From Streptococcus porcinus (GTDB taxonomy: Bacteria > Bacillota > Bacilli > Lactobacillales > Streptococcaceae): a stretch of DNA of 64,000 bases. A model generated the notes under the pieces. That model did no database searches, had not been told where the DNA came from, and saw only the letters and a program-made list of their open reading frames with translations. The position numbers were made by a program, and so were the translations under genes. Positions 16,616 through 25,964 of this stretch are shown here, in pieces. The stretch covers positions 1,488,001 to 1,552,000 of the forward strand of contig NZ_LR594036.1 in the NCBI RefSeq assembly GCF_901542335.1. Reading direction: 5' to 3'. Position 1 is the first letter of the stretch. Each line of letters opens with the position of its first letter.

Positions 16616-17032
16616 ATGGTTACTGCATTGAATGTTTACTTAGTTACAAATGGTAACGGAAAAGAAGCTGTTGAATTTTACAAAAATGCCTTTAAAGCTG
16701 AAATCACTAATTTAATCTTTTGGAAAGATGGTGTGCCAGATTGTCCAAAAGACCGTGAAAACCTCGTGATGAATGCGCAAATGGAGTTCAATGGTATCCG
16801 TCTTCAATTATCTGATGAAAATCCTGACTTTGAGTATAAAGCAGGTGGTAACATGTCTGCTGCAATTATTGTTGATAGTATCGAAGAAGCTCAAGACCTG
16901 TATGCTAAATTGTCCGTCAATGCCCAAGAAATTGTGATGGAACTCCAAGAAATGTTCTGGAGTCCAGCCTACGCTAACTTTATCGACCAATTCGGTATCA
17001 CGTGGCAAATCAACACTGAATTACCAAGCTAA
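16616..17032 (+). CDS. VOC-family PhnB-like protein
   Basis: A 138-residue protein of the PhnB / 3-demethylubiquinone-like branch of the VOC superfamily: NVYLVTNGNGKEAVEFYKNAFKAEIT at the start, ENLVMNAQMEFNGIRLQLSDENP in the middle and FWSPAYANFIDQFGITWQINTE at the end. The function is unknown; the fold often lacks or changes the metal site in this branch. AAGGAG precedes the ATG. It lies nine bases after the first VOC gene and ends in a bidirectional terminator. Confidence 0.85.
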   Translation: MVTALNVYLVTNGNGKEAVEFYKNAFKAEITNLIFWKDGVPDCPKDRENLVMNAQMEFNGIRLQLSDENPDFEYKAGGNMSAAIIVDSIEEAQDLYAKLSVNAQEIVMELQEMFWSPAYANFIDQFGITWQINTELPS

Positions 17033-17037
17033 TGACC

Positions 17038-17083
17038 AAAAAAGACCAAGTATTGAGTATATACTCAACACTTGGTCTTTTTT
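17038..17083. terminator. Bidirectional terminator between convergent genes
   Basis: AAAAAGACCAAGT and ACTTGGTCTTTTTT pair around the palindromic TTGAGTATATACTCAA region. T-runs follow on both strands. It serves the VOC operon on the plus strand and the serC operon on the minus strand. Confidence 0.85.
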
Positions 17084-17118
17084 AATGTCAAGATAAGAGT
17101 TAGTTTCCTTCCCAACTC

Positions 17119-17472
17119 TTATTTAAAAAAACGCTCATAAGATTGCTTTGAACCAATTTGAAGAACTTTATCATCCTTAACTAGTATTGGTCTCTTTATC
17201 AACATACCATCTTGTGCAAGGAGCTGCGTTGCCTCTTCTAGAGTCAAACAATCTATTTTATCTTTTAGACCGAGTTCTCTATAGGAATGGCCACTAGTAT
17301 TAAAAAAATTCTTCATCGGAAAGTCTGAATTCTCCATCCACTGTTTCAAAAGCTCAGCCCTTGGGGGATTAGACTTGATGTCCACTGTCTCAAAATCAGA
17401 TAGATACTGTTTCAGTTCAGCTTTTGCTTTACGACAGGTAGAACATTTAGGGTATTCATAAAAAGTGTACAT
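17119..17472 (-). CDS. ArsC/Spx-family thioredoxin-fold protein
   Basis: A 117-residue member of the ArsC/YffB/Spx superfamily. The N-terminal MYTFYEYPKCSTCRKAK carries a CxxC pair (C10, C13), followed by FETVDIKSNPPRAELLKQWM and KRPILVKDDKVLQIGSKQSYERFF, the ArsC-type RP motif. It resembles the YusI/YffB-type arsenate-reductase-like proteins more than true Spx regulators. No ars genes are nearby, so a role in arsenate reduction is unlikely. Last gene of the serC-GNAT-serA-ogt run; AAAGGA precedes its start. Confidence 0.82.
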   Translation of the reverse strand: MYTFYEYPKCSTCRKAKAELKQYLSDFETVDIKSNPPRAELLKQWMENSDFPMKNFFNTSGHSYRELGLKDKIDCLTLEEATQLLAQDGMLIKRPILVKDDKVLQIGSKQSYERFFK

Positions 17473-17484
17473 AATAAATCCTTT

Positions 17485-18015
17485 CTAAAAACCTTGTTCA
17501 TGCTCTAATAGCCAGATTTTTTTATCCAAACCACCAGCATAGCCGGTTAGCTGTCCATCTGATCCTACTATTCGATGACAAGGTATAAAAATACTAAGGG
17601 GATTATGGCCGACCGCACCACCAACGGCCTGTGCTGAAGCACAATTAATCCTCTCTGCGATGTCTTTATAGCTTCTTGTTTCTCCATAAGGAATTTCTTG
17701 TAAACAACGCCAAACCTTCTGACGAAAGTCCGAACCCTTTATAGAAAGAAAGTCAGCTTTAGTTGGTTGAGCTTGATAGAAATAAGTATCTAACCACTGA
17801 CATGCCTCCCTTAACACGACAGTCTCTTGCAGTTGCGAAACTTCACAGATACCAGCTTCAAAATACTTTTGACCTTGAAACCAAGCACCAATTAACCCTA
17901 CTTCATCTGCTATTAAGGACATATCTCCAATGGGAGAATGATAAATTATTTTTGATAAGCTCATCACTTTTCCAACCATTCCTATTCCTTGTTTCAATTT
18001 ATCCCTTAACATCAA
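17485..18015 (-). CDS. ogt: Methylated-DNA-protein cysteine methyltransferase
   Basis: Suicide repair protein that takes the methyl group from O6-methylguanine onto its own cysteine. The active site FIPCHRIVG holds C146 (numbered from the 18015 start), preceded by the helix-turn-helix region IPYGETRSYKDIAERINCASAQAVGGAVGHNPL. N-terminal ribonuclease-like domain MSLIADEVGLIGAWFQGQKYF. Several ATGs are possible: the 18015 start adds a basic stretch, while MSLSKIIYHSPIGD at 17964 looks like the usual N-terminus. It lies 17 bases after serA. Confidence 0.92.
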   Translation of the reverse strand: MMLRDKLKQGIGMVGKVMSLSKIIYHSPIGDMSLIADEVGLIGAWFQGQKYFEAGICEVSQLQETVVLREACQWLDTYFYQAQPTKADFLSIKGSDFRQKVWRCLQEIPYGETRSYKDIAERINCASAQAVGGAVGHNPLSIFIPCHRIVGSDGQLTGYAGGLDKKIWLLEHEQGF

Positions 18016-18032
18016 AGGTCAAGGAACTTATC

Positions 18033-19211
18033 TTAAGGCTTCTTAATCAGCCGCACACGAATAATATTCTCACTAGCTTTAAAATCTTCTACTAATTGCT
18101 TAACCTTATTTAAATCGCCTTCGTCTAAATCAATTAAGGTGTAAGCATAGTCACCTTTTGAGCGGTTAATGATATTATCAATATTAATATCCAAAGCTGA
18201 TACCGCTGTTGAAATAGTCGCGACAATGTTAGGGACGTTTTTATTGATTAAGGTAATCCGATACGGAGCAGTTAGGGCTTGGTGAACATTTGGAAAGTTA
18301 ACTGAGTTTGTAATTTCACCAGTTTCCATAAAACGTCTAATGGTTTGACTTGCCATGATGGCACAATTTAATTCGGCTTCCTTGGTTGAACCGCCAACAT
18401 GAGGAAAAACAGTGATTTTTTTCCTGTTTAAAAGTTCTGGACTTGCAAAATCAGTCATATAACGTTTAACGACCCCTGTTTCAATTGCATCAAACAAAGC
18501 TTGATGATCAACTAATTCTGCACGCGCAAAGTTGATAATAGTGGTTCCTTTTGCCATCAATGCAAAACTCTCAGTATTAAAAGTTGCTTTTGTCTCTTGG
18601 GTTAGTGGGACATGAACCGTTATATAATCAGACTTAGCAAATATTTCTTTGAGATTATTAACCCTTTGCACATGACTTGAAATACTCCAAGCAGTCTCAA
18701 TTGAGACATAAGGATCATAACCCAAAACATTCATTCCTAAACGATAGGCATCATTAGCTATTCTACCCCCAATTGCCCCCAGACCAATAACTCCAAGCGT
18801 TTTACCACTGATCTCTGTTCCAGCAAACTGTTTCTTGCCAGTTTCAACTTGCTTACCAAGATCAGCACCTTGTAATAGATTAGCCCAGTGATTAGCAGAA
18901 ATATAATCTCGAGCAGCCATTAAGATAGCTGCCAATACTGCTTCTTTTACTGCATTTGCATTTGCTCCAGGTGTATTAAAAACGACAACCCCTTCTGAAC
19001 TAGCCTGATCAACTGGAATATTATTTGTTCCTGCCCCAGCTCTGGCTACTGCCTTTAAGTTACTTGGAAAGAGGTGCCCGTGTAGTTGCTCACTCCTTAG
19101 AATATAGGCATCCGGATTGTTTGCTAAATCACCATCAATTTGAAATTGGTTTCCAAGCTCTTTTAAACCAATTTGGTTAATATTATTAAAAGTTTTTACA
19201 CTATAAACCAT
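18033..19211 (-). CDS. serA: D-3-phosphoglycerate dehydrogenase
   Basis: First step of serine synthesis: 3-phosphoglycerate plus NAD to 3-phosphohydroxypyruvate. About 392 residues from ATG at 19211 (MVYSVKTFNNINQIGL). The frame opens at GTG 19247, but that codon abuts a GGAAGGA with no spacing. Domains: substrate-binding N-terminus, NAD-binding GVIGLGAIGGRIANDAYRLGM, catalytic-type residues in INFARAELVDHQAL and HVGGSTKEAE, and a C-terminal ACT domain (NVPNIVATISTAVSALDINIDNIINRSKGDYAYTLIDLD) of the serine-feedback type. Lies downstream of serC and a GNAT gene, upstream of ogt. Confidence 0.92.
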   Translation of the reverse strand: MVYSVKTFNNINQIGLKELGNQFQIDGDLANNPDAYILRSEQLHGHLFPSNLKAVARAGAGTNNIPVDQASSEGVVVFNTPGANANAVKEAVLAAILMAARDYISANHWANLLQGADLGKQVETGKKQFAGTEISGKTLGVIGLGAIGGRIANDAYRLGMNVLGYDPYVSIETAWSISSHVQRVNNLKEIFAKSDYITVHVPLTQETKATFNTESFALMAKGTTIINFARAELVDHQALFDAIETGVVKRYMTDFASPELLNRKKITVFPHVGGSTKEAELNCAIMASQTIRRFMETGEITNSVNFPNVHQALTAPYRITLINKNVPNIVATISTAVSALDINIDNIINRSKGDYAYTLIDLDEGDLNKVKQLVEDFKASENIIRVRLIKKP

Positions 19212-19265
19212 ATCTATTTTTACTGGGAAGGCTTGCTTCTCCAGCACTCCTTCCTGATTATGCTT

Positions 19266-19817
19266 CTAAAAATCGTAACGACGGTCTTCATCAATTTCTT
19301 GGTATTTTACCGTCTTTTCATCTTCTTTTTTGAGTTTTTGATAAGCTAAGCGCACTCCAGCCAAGGGAACTTTTCCACAAAAGTGAAAGCCTAATTTTGA
19401 CAGAATAGCTTGCATAGCTAAATTTTTCTCGTGAGTATCACAACGAAAATCATCATAATCAAAACCCTCAATCAATCCTTCTACAAAAGTTTGTGCTATA
19501 CCTTTCCCTTGGATGTCTTTTGCAACCGCAATCCGATGAAATGTAATGTAGTGTCTGTCATCTGTTAGCCATTGTCCATCATAGATAGCATTATAGGCTT
19601 CTTCATTACCATAAATTGCTGCCGCGTAAGCAATAACCTCACCATCTTCTAAGGCCACATAGCCAACCCCATCAATAATATCGTCTATAATGACGTCTGC
19701 AGTAGGATAGCCATCCTGCCATTGATCACTTCCATAAGATGCCAGTACTGCTTTAGCATCTTCAATAATTGTCATAATCGAATCCACTTCATTAGGAAAG
19801 GCTAATCTAATATTCAT
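19266..19817 (-). CDS. GNAT-family N-acetyltransferase
   Basis: A 183-residue acetyl-CoA-dependent acetyltransferase of unknown substrate. GNAT motifs: the N-terminal MNIRLAFPNEVDSIMTIIEDAK, a central VGYVALEDGEVIAYAAAIYG, and the acetyl-CoA loop FHRIAVAKDIQGKGIAQTFVEGLIEGF (motif A, Q/RxxGxG/A as QGKGIA). It sits between serC and serA, and the short gaps show it belongs to that operon, but the sequence gives no hint of an enzymatic link to serine. Confidence 0.87.
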   Translation of the reverse strand: MNIRLAFPNEVDSIMTIIEDAKAVLASYGSDQWQDGYPTADVIIDDIIDGVGYVALEDGEVIAYAAAIYGNEEAYNAIYDGQWLTDDRHYITFHRIAVAKDIQGKGIAQTFVEGLIEGFDYDDFRCDTHEKNLAMQAILSKLGFHFCGKVPLAGVRLAYQKLKKEDEKTVKYQEIDEDRRYDF

Positions 19818-19840
19818 ATTTTGCCTCTTTTCATCTCGAT

Positions 19841-20935
19841 TTACTTACTATTTTGAGCTTCAAATTGAGCCATAAAATCGACTAAAGCAATAACACCTTC
19901 TTTAGGAAAAGCATTATAGATACTTGCTCTCATACCACCAACACTACGATGACCTTTAATATTTTTAAAGCCTGCCTTCTCAGCTTCTTCGATAAATAGA
20001 CGATCTAAAGCCTCAGAAGGCGTTGTGAAAGGTATATTTGACAGCGAGCGTTCCTTTGGATTTTTTACTGGGTTATTGTAAAAGGATGACTGTTCAATAA
20101 AAGTATAGAGTAAACCCGATTTTTCGCGGTTAATAAGTTCCATCTGATCTAAGCCTCCTAGCCCTTTGATCCACTCAAAAATCATTTTAGCAATATAGAT
20201 GCTATAAACAGGAGGTGTATTATATAAAGAGTGTGCCTCCACATGTACCTTATAATCCAACATACTTGATAACATCGGCTCTTTGTTCAATAAATCGTCA
20301 CGAATAATCACAACTGTGACACCAGCTGGTCCAATATTCTTCTGCGCACCAGCGTAAATCATTCCAAACTCTTCAATCTGGTATCTAACAGCCAAGATAT
20401 TTGAAGACATATCAGCAACAATAGGCACGCCATTTGTATCTGGTAAATCATAAATGGCTGTTCCTTCAATAGTATTATTTGTTGTGATATGGACATAAGC
20501 GGCTTCAGAATCAATTACTGCTTTATCATATAAGGGAATATTAGTAAAATGGTCTTTTTCCGAAGAAGCTAGTAATAACGGCTCAAAAGGAATTGTTTTA
20601 GCTAGTTTCAGCGCTTCTGTATAAGCTTTCTTGCCCCAAGAGCCAGCTACGTGATAATAAGCCTTCTTGTTCTTGGCCAAGTTCATAGGAATCATTGAAA
20701 ATTGTGTTGAAGCTCCTCCTTGTAAAAAAAGAACTTTATAATGATCAGGGATTGCCATTAGTTCTCTAAGCAAGTTTTCTGCTTCTTTAATGATTGTTTC
20801 AAATTCTTTGGAGCGGTGTGACAATTCCAAAACGCTCATGCCGCTGGATCGGTAATCAAGCATCTCAGCTTGAGCTCTTTCCAGTACAGATTTTGGCAAG
20901 ACTGCTGGCCCTGCAGAGAAATTATAAATTGTCAT
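19841..20935 (-). CDS. serC: Phosphoserine aminotransferase
   Basis: PLP enzyme making 3-phosphoserine from 3-phosphohydroxypyruvate and glutamate; 364 residues, normal length. [22 protein letters not shown] and [15 protein letters not shown] are the family N-terminus. [17 protein letters not shown] binds the cofactor phosphate, and the Schiff-base lysine is in [20 protein letters not shown] precedes the ATG. First gene of the operon serC-GNAT-serA-ogt-arsC-like. The phosphatase serB is not in this cluster. Confidence 0.95.
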   Translation of the reverse strand: MTIYNFSAGPAVLPKSVLERAQAEMLDYRSSGMSVLELSHRSKEFETIIKEAENLLRELMAIPDHYKVLFLQGGASTQFSMIPMNLAKNKKAYYHVAGSWGKKAYTEALKLAKTIPFEPLLLASSEKDHFTNIPLYDKAVIDSEAAYVHITTNNTIEGTAIYDLPDTNGVPIVADMSSNILAVRYQIEEFGMIYAGAQKNIGPAGVTVVIIRDDLLNKEPMLSSMLDYKVHVEAHSLYNTPPVYSIYIAKMIFEWIKGLGGLDQMELINREKSGLLYTFIEQSSFYNNPVKNPKERSLSNIPFTTPSEALDRLFIEEAEKAGFKNIKGHRSVGGMRASIYNAFPKEGVIALVDFMAQFEAQNSK

Positions 20936-20965
20936 AAAACACCTCCGAATCGAATAATAATACAG

Positions 20966-20994
20966 AGTATAGCATAATTTTCAGAATTTTACAA
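20966..20994 (-). promoter_or_regulatory. serC operon promoter
   Basis: Minus-strand TTGTAA (20989-20994), 17-base spacer, TATACT (20966-20971). Confidence 0.75.
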
Positions 20995-21059
20995 AGATTT
21001 TTCCAACTTATTTCCTATTCCTAAAAATGATATAATTGAAATAGATAGAGGAGGATGTT

Positions 21060-21692
21060 ATGTTAATAAAAGAATTTTGTGCAGAAAATCTAACCAGTTT
21101 AAACCTATTGCAAGGATTAGAGGTTAATCGTGTTGAACTTTGCGATAACTTGGCTGTCGGTGGCACGACACCTTCTTTTGGAATTATTAAAGAAGCATGT
21201 AACTTACTTCATGATAAGTCTATTTCGGTCGCAACCATGATTAGACCAAGAGCTGGTAATTTTGTTTATAATGACATTGAACTTAGAGCCATGGAAGAAG
21301 ATATTATAAAAGCAGTTGAAGCTGGTTCAGACGCCTTAGTTTTGGGCTTACTAACTGATGAGGGACAACTTGATACCGAAGCTATTGAACAACTCCTACC
21401 TGCGACACAGGGATTACCTTTAGTTTTTCACATGGCTTTTGATCATATTCCAGAAAAAGATCAATTTGATGCTATAGATCAACTGATTGATTACGGTTTT
21501 GTCAGAATTTTGACACATGGTTCTATGGAAGCTAATGACATCTATGATAATATAGATCACCTCAAGAAAATCGTTTCTTATGCCGCTTCTAAAATTGAAA
21601 TCATGATCGGTGGCGGTGTTACAGCTCAAAATGCTCTTGACCTCAGCCAAAAAATAGGAACTGTTATTGTTCATGGCACTAAAATTGCTTAA
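21060..21692 (+). CDS. cutC: CutC family protein (copper homeostasis)
   Basis: A 210-residue TIM-barrel protein of the CutC family, linked to copper tolerance in E. coli and Enterococcus, with a biochemical role still unclear. Conserved stretches: RVELCDNLAVGGTTPSFGIIKEA, VATMIRPRAGNFVYND, DALVLGLLTDEGQLD, VFHMAFDHI, RILTHGS and IMIGGGVTAQN. Strong ribosome site AGGAGG six bases before the ATG, and TATAAT at 21031-21036. It is divergent from serC and has its own terminator. Confidence 0.92.
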   Translation: MLIKEFCAENLTSLNLLQGLEVNRVELCDNLAVGGTTPSFGIIKEACNLLHDKSISVATMIRPRAGNFVYNDIELRAMEEDIIKAVEAGSDALVLGLLTDEGQLDTEAIEQLLPATQGLPLVFHMAFDHIPEKDQFDAIDQLIDYGFVRILTHGSMEANDIYDNIDHLKKIVSYAASKIEIMIGGGVTAQNALDLSQKIGTVIVHGTKIA

Positions 21693-21768
21693 GAAACTGC
21701 TCATTTGTTCACAAAAATTCCTATTTACTGTTAATTTAGACCCCAACCCAAGTAAGATTTATAACAAA

Positions 21769-21818
21769 AAGCCAGTGGTAAGGCACCAAATGCACAGTCG
21801 CCCACCACTAGCTTTTTT
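21769..21818 (+). terminator. cutC terminator
   Basis: AGCCAGTGGT and ACCACTAGCT pair with one mismatch and are followed by TTTTTTT. The loop is about 25 bases. Confidence 0.7.
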
Positions 21819-21829
21819 TATTGTTACTC

Positions 21830-22216
21830 ACAAAATATAACATCGGTTGATAAGTATTGTGTTGATATCCTCTACCAAAAGCAAGTACTAAAGTTGTCAT
21901 TGCTGGGGAAGACAAACTCAAAACTGCTAGTTCTCTTGAACCTCCAAAGCTCTGATAAAGTAAAATTGCGTATAATAAAAATAATCGAAATGACCCAGCT
22001 TATAAAATAGAGCCTTTTGTTCTCTGGACCAAATGTAATCCTATATTTGGTAAAACCAGCTAATATCGGAATCAGAGCAGACCACCCGGGCTAATTTGCT
22101 TTTTGAAATAAGCGCCAGTTCCCAATTGCAGACATCACAAGTGATAGCATCCCGATAATAAAAATTACCCCATAAATTGCTAAAATGGTGTAACCTATTG
22201 CTTCATCTTGGTCCCT
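21830..22216 (-). pseudogene. Decayed DUF5684-like small membrane protein
   Basis: The minus strand reads YTILAIYGVIFIIGMLSLVMSAIGNWRLFQKAN, a stop, then PGWSALIPI, followed by degraded hydrophobic sequence. The motif W(R/K)(L/I)FQKA(N/G)KPGWSALIPI is characteristic of DUF5684-type membrane proteins. A TAG interrupts it exactly where the conserved Lys/Gly before PGW would be, and the part after it no longer resembles the family. This remnant fills most of the 680-bp gap between cutC and rsmI; I see nothing else in it. Confidence 0.6.
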
Positions 22217-22369
22217 TCTAAATTACCTCAAATCTTAATTTATTTTTACTTTGTATTGATGTTCTAAGTCATTATAGCAAAAAACTTTTTTCTTAAAAAT
22301 AGTATAATTCTTTTCTTTTAATATTCTAAACCCATACATTTTTTAACATTTAAGTCTAACTAGGCGAGG

Positions 22370-23239
22370 TTAGCTTCGATTTTGATGAAACGTTTGATAA
22401 AGTTCCTGACGGCTAAGCTGATATTTTTTAGCAATCCTTTTTATTGCTTGATTTGGCTTACAGCCTTGATTGATTTCTTCTTGCACTAAAGCTACATAAT
22501 CGACGTCTTTTTCTTGATCTATATCCTGATTCGCATCATGACCCGAAACAATGAGGAGACATTCTCCCTTCAAAGGCTTTTGATTGATATATTCTAGCAG
22601 TTGAGATATTAATCCCCTTTGATACTCCTCATAAACCTTGGTAAGCTCTCTGACCAAGGTAACCTGACGATCACCATAAACCTCTAAGAGATGGGAAAGG
22701 GTATCGGCGACACGATAAGGTGATTCATAAAAAATCTGTGTCTCCGGATAGTTTTTTTTCTCTTCAAGAAAAGCTTTTTGCTGCCCTACCTTTCGTGGTA
22801 AAAAACCATAAAAAAGATGGGGTTGCGGAGCAATACCACTCGCTATTAGCCCCGTTATCCCAGCTGAAGCTCCCGGTAAGGCAACAACACTGATTTCATG
22901 AGCTATAGCCTCTTTAACTAAATCATGACCAGGATCAGAAATTGAAGGCATACCTGCATCAGATACTTGAGCCAGCGAATGACCATTTTCTAATAATTCT
23001 ATTAGTTGTGGAATTTTCTCAAAAGCATTATGTTCATGAAAAGAAATTTGTTTTGTATTAATTCCAAAATGCTTGAGAAGAATACCCGTGTTACGCGTGT
23101 CCTCAGCACAAATAAATTCTACTGTTTTTAAGGTTTCGACTGCTCGAAAAGTCATATCTTGCAGATTACCAATCGGTGTAGGTACTAGGTACAAGCTGCC
23201 TGTAGTTTTTATCTCTTTAAAACTTTTTTGAATCTGCAT
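22370..23239 (-). CDS. rsmI: 16S rRNA (cytidine1402-2'-O)-methyltransferase
   Basis: SAM-dependent RsmI, 289 residues, modifying C1402 of 16S rRNA in the P site. Tetrapyrrole-methylase fold: LYLVPTPIGNLQDMTFRAVETLK at the start, CAEDTRNTGILLKHFGI, VSDAGMPSISDPGHDLV, ALPGASAGITGLIASGI, FYGFLPRK and IFYESPYRV. All are diagnostic. Last gene of the tmk-holB-ricT-yabA-rsmI operon, one base beyond yabA, so the two are translationally coupled. Confidence 0.96.
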   Translation of the reverse strand: MQIQKSFKEIKTTGSLYLVPTPIGNLQDMTFRAVETLKTVEFICAEDTRNTGILLKHFGINTKQISFHEHNAFEKIPQLIELLENGHSLAQVSDAGMPSISDPGHDLVKEAIAHEISVVALPGASAGITGLIASGIAPQPHLFYGFLPRKVGQQKAFLEEKKNYPETQIFYESPYRVADTLSHLLEVYGDRQVTLVRELTKVYEEYQRGLISQLLEYINQKPLKGECLLIVSGHDANQDIDQEKDVDYVALVQEEINQGCKPNQAIKRIAKKYQLSRQELYQTFHQNRS

Positions 23240-23240
23240 A

Positions 23241-23570
23241 TTACAACTTTCTGTCTAATAATTCACGGCAAAACATGCACTCTTCATCATTTTCACGCCT
23301 CTGGCCATAAAAGAAATTGCAGATGTGGAAACCTTCATCATAAATACCTTCTAAATGTTCATTTCCTTGTTTAGAAGGTGTCTTAGCAAGGGTTTCATTT
23401 TCTAGTTGACTGAGGCGCTCTCGCAATTTAGTATTTTCAAGGCGTAAGACCGTGTTCTCCTCAACTAAGCCTTGGACTTGCTTTTTCATAGCTTCAATAT
23501 CAGCTAGGGTGATCATTAAGTTCTGAGAAAATCCATCAAATGCATCAAATAGCTCTCTTTTATTTACCAA
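23241..23570 (-). CDS. yabA: DNA replication initiation control protein YabA
   Basis: A 109-residue regulator that binds DnaA and the sliding clamp and limits initiation of replication. The N-terminal part is a long coiled coil ([36 protein letters not shown]). The C-terminal domain has the zinc-binding pattern HICNFFYG...ECMFCREL (His and three Cys). It overlaps ricT by 11 bases and directly precedes rsmI, the standard streptococcal order. Confidence 0.94.
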   Translation of the reverse strand: MVNKRELFDAFDGFSQNLMITLADIEAMKKQVQGLVEENTVLRLENTKLRERLSQLENETLAKTPSKQGNEHLEGIYDEGFHICNFFYGQRRENDEECMFCRELLDRKL

Positions 23571-24360
23571 TGGTTACCTCCTCTAATGGATAGGTTAAAA
23601 CAGTTTGTTTATCTTCTAAAATGACTTTTAAGCTCTCACTAAAAATGTTGATTGAAAGAACACGGGCCGGACCATTATCTGTCATGACTATACTACCAAA
23701 ATCTGGAAATTTCTTTTTACTTTCGCTATAAAAGTCATCTTCATATTGTAAACAGCATAAAAGTCTGCCACAGTAACCTAAGTTTTTTCCAGAGTTCAAT
23801 GACAAACTTTGATTTTTTAGCATCTTAATGGACACTGTTGGAAATTCTCCTAAAAAACTAGAACAACAAAGTGGACGGCCACATGGTCCAATACCTCCAA
23901 AAACCTTAGCTTCTTCTCTACTATTTAGCTGCTTTAACTCAATACGTGTCTTAAATAATGCCGCTAAGTCTTTTAAGAGTTGACGGAAATCCACACGTTC
24001 TTCCGCCGAAAATGTAATCATGACATAATTCCGATCCAACGGAAAAAAAATATCAATTAGCTTCATATTTAAATGATTTTGGGCAATTAAAGCACGTACT
24101 TGGTCCTTTGATTTTTCGGCTAAATCTTTGTTGGTGACAAAAGCCTTTATATCCATTTGATTTGCTTGACGCAAAGCATAAGGCATCTCTTTGGGTAGTT
24201 GGGTCTCTTTAAATTCCTTTAAACCACGCGTAACTTGACCAAGTTGGTCTCCCTTACTACTTTGAATTACAAGCCAAGTGTCAAGTGGAAAATCTTGTTC
24301 TGATATAACATACCTTGTTACAGGCGAATCTACAAATTTAACTCCTATTGTACTTGTCAT
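23560..24360 (-). CDS. ricT: PSP1-domain protein RicT/YaaT
   Basis: A 266-residue PSP1 family protein. In Bacillus YaaT (RicT) forms the Y complex with YlbF and YmcA, which carries iron-sulfur clusters and affects RNase Y processing. Seen here: the cysteine-rich signature [17 protein letters not shown] with a second [14 protein letters not shown], and the C-terminal [21 protein letters not shown] YlbF-family gene lies 7 kb away (31582-32058), so both partners are encoded in this window. It overlaps holB by four bases. Confidence 0.92.
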   Translation of the reverse strand: MTSTIGVKFVDSPVTRYVISEQDFPLDTWLVIQSSKGDQLGQVTRGLKEFKETQLPKEMPYALRQANQMDIKAFVTNKDLAEKSKDQVRALIAQNHLNMKLIDIFFPLDRNYVMITFSAEERVDFRQLLKDLAALFKTRIELKQLNSREEAKVFGGIGPCGRPLCCSSFLGEFPTVSIKMLKNQSLSLNSGKNLGYCGRLLCCLQYEDDFYSESKKKFPDFGSIVMTDNGPARVLSINIFSESLKVILEDKQTVLTYPLEEVTIGK

Positions 24361-25232
24361 GATAGCACCATGTATTCTAATGAATTTTGAAAGGAGACAT
24401 TACTCTCCCACATCTGTCTTGCTAAATAGAGCCCATCCAGGTAATGGATTGCTTTTGGTTGATTATAATCATTGGCCAAATGATAGGTAATAAGTTTTAA
24501 AATGATATCTTGTTCTTTTTTGTCTAGGGCCGAAGTCGCTAACCGACTTACTTCTAAATATGCTTTTTCCTGATTACTTAGTAGACTTTGTGTAAATTTT
24601 TGACTTAAAGTTATAAACTCTAAAATCTTAGAATCCTTAACGAGCTTGTCTAGGTCATCAGGACTTTTAGCTAATTTTGCCATTAAATCAGCTTGATTTT
24701 TCAGTAGTCCAGCTTTTTGAGCCTGCCTAGATAAGTAATCTTCATTTTTAGGAAAACGAAATATCTGAGTTCTACTTTTGATCGTGGGTAAAACTTGGTT
24801 ATCATCGTTAGTCAATAAAAAGATATAAGAAGCACTTTGTGGTTCTTCAATATGCTTCAAGAGAGCATTGGCAGCATTTACATGCATTTTTTCGCAATCT
24901 CTAATAATAAAAACTTGCTGCTCCCCTTCATAACCAGTCCGAGAAAAATTTTTTAACATTTCTCGAATAGCTTCTGTTTTAATAACCTGTCCAGTTGGTT
25001 CCAAAATGGTAAGGTCCTGAAACTCATTTTTTGTAATCAGTTGACAAGAACGGCATCTGTCACAAGGAAGCTTATCTTTTAAATCCTGACAAAAGATAGC
25101 TTTTGTTAAGTATAAGGCCATCTCAAAATTGGCAAAATCACCTGAAAATAAATAAGCATGATTTAGACGCTTTTTTGCTAATATAGTTTGAAAAGACCTA
25201 TAGGCTTGGGGGGCCAATTCTTCAATAGACAT
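24357..25232 (-). CDS. holB: DNA polymerase III delta' subunit
   Basis: Clamp-loader subunit, 291 residues, AAA+ fold. Family stretches: NHAYLFSGDFANFEMALYLTKAIFCQ, the zinc module CQDLKDKLPCDRCRSCQLI, EAIREMLKNFSRTGYEGEQQVFIIRDCEKMHVNAANALLKHIEEPQ and FLLTNDDNQVLPTIKSRTQIFRF (SRT motif). The usual Walker A is degenerate, as is normal for delta'. It lies 21 bases after tmk and overlaps ricT. Confidence 0.95.
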   Translation of the reverse strand: MSIEELAPQAYRSFQTILAKKRLNHAYLFSGDFANFEMALYLTKAIFCQDLKDKLPCDRCRSCQLITKNEFQDLTILEPTGQVIKTEAIREMLKNFSRTGYEGEQQVFIIRDCEKMHVNAANALLKHIEEPQSASYIFLLTNDDNQVLPTIKSRTQIFRFPKNEDYLSRQAQKAGLLKNQADLMAKLAKSPDDLDKLVKDSKILEFITLSQKFTQSLLSNQEKAYLEVSRLATSALDKKEQDIILKLITYHLANDYNQPKAIHYLDGLYLARQMWESNVSFQNSLEYMVLS

Positions 25233-25253
25233 CCAATCATCCTTTCCTTATCT

Positions 25254-25883
25254 TTAGATTTTTTCTTTGATAATGCCAAAAGCTTGCGCAATAACATCAT
25301 CTAGAGCCTTGGAAGCATCAATCGTCACAATTCTGTCAGGAGCTTCACTAGCTAGCTCCAAATACCCTTTTCGTACTTGCTGGTGCATCTCAATTTTTTC
25401 CATATCAAGACGATTAATCTCACGCTTTTTGTTTTTTGCAATCCGGGCTAAACCAATTTCAGGACTAACATCAAAGTAGAGGGTTAAATCAGGTTTGACC
25501 CCATCTGTTGCAAAATTATTTAGCCATTGAATATCCTTTTTTGAGAGACCTCTACCTGCTCCTTGATAGGCAACAGAGCTGTCAATGAAGCGATCTATCA
25601 GAACTATTTGACCTTGATTTAAGGCAGGTAGTACCTTTTCAACCAAATGCTGCCTTCTGGCAGCAATATAGAGTAAAAGTTCTGTTTTAGGATCCATAGC
25701 CGTATTTCGGACATCTAAAATAACTTCTCTGATACTCTCAGCAATTGTTACTCCTCCTGGTTCTCGCGTCACTACCATTTCAGTCTGATTTATATTTTCT
25801 AAGAGAGGAATTAGTCCCTCTATAACACTCGTTTTTCCAGCACCATCTGGCCCTTCAAATGTAATTAATTTACCTTTTGCCAT
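25254..25883 (-). CDS. tmk: Thymidylate kinase
   Basis: Phosphorylates dTMP to dTDP; 209 residues, normal. P-loop [16 protein letters not shown] at about 9-24, dTMP-binding [19 protein letters not shown] and [17 protein letters not shown], and [14 protein letters not shown]. First gene of the tmk-holB-ricT-yabA-rsmI operon. AAGGAAC precedes the start, and a TAAAAT -10-like box lies about 30 bases upstream. Confidence 0.96.
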   Translation of the reverse strand: MAKGKLITFEGPDGAGKTSVIEGLIPLLENINQTEMVVTREPGGVTIAESIREVILDVRNTAMDPKTELLLYIAARRQHLVEKVLPALNQGQIVLIDRFIDSSVAYQGAGRGLSKKDIQWLNNFATDGVKPDLTLYFDVSPEIGLARIAKNKKREINRLDMEKIEMHQQVRKGYLELASEAPDRIVTIDASKALDDVIAQAFGIIKEKI

Positions 25884-25930
25884 ATCTGTTCCTTTTTCAT
25901 TTCTGTTACTATTTTACCAAAATTTAAACA

Positions 25931-25958
25931 AAAAAACACTGCCTTTCGTCAAGGCAGT
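25931..25958 (-). terminator. Terminator after the CBS-domain gene
   Basis: ACTGCCTT / AAGGCAGT stem with a five-base loop. The minus strand continues GTTTTTTTG. Confidence 0.88.
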
Positions 25959-25964
25959 AAAAGA

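Noticed and set aside
17119-17472. Arsenate resistance gene or Spx global regulator
   Set aside because: No ars genes are nearby and the sequence fits the general ArsC/YffB-like group. The position at the end of the ser operon gives no support for either role.
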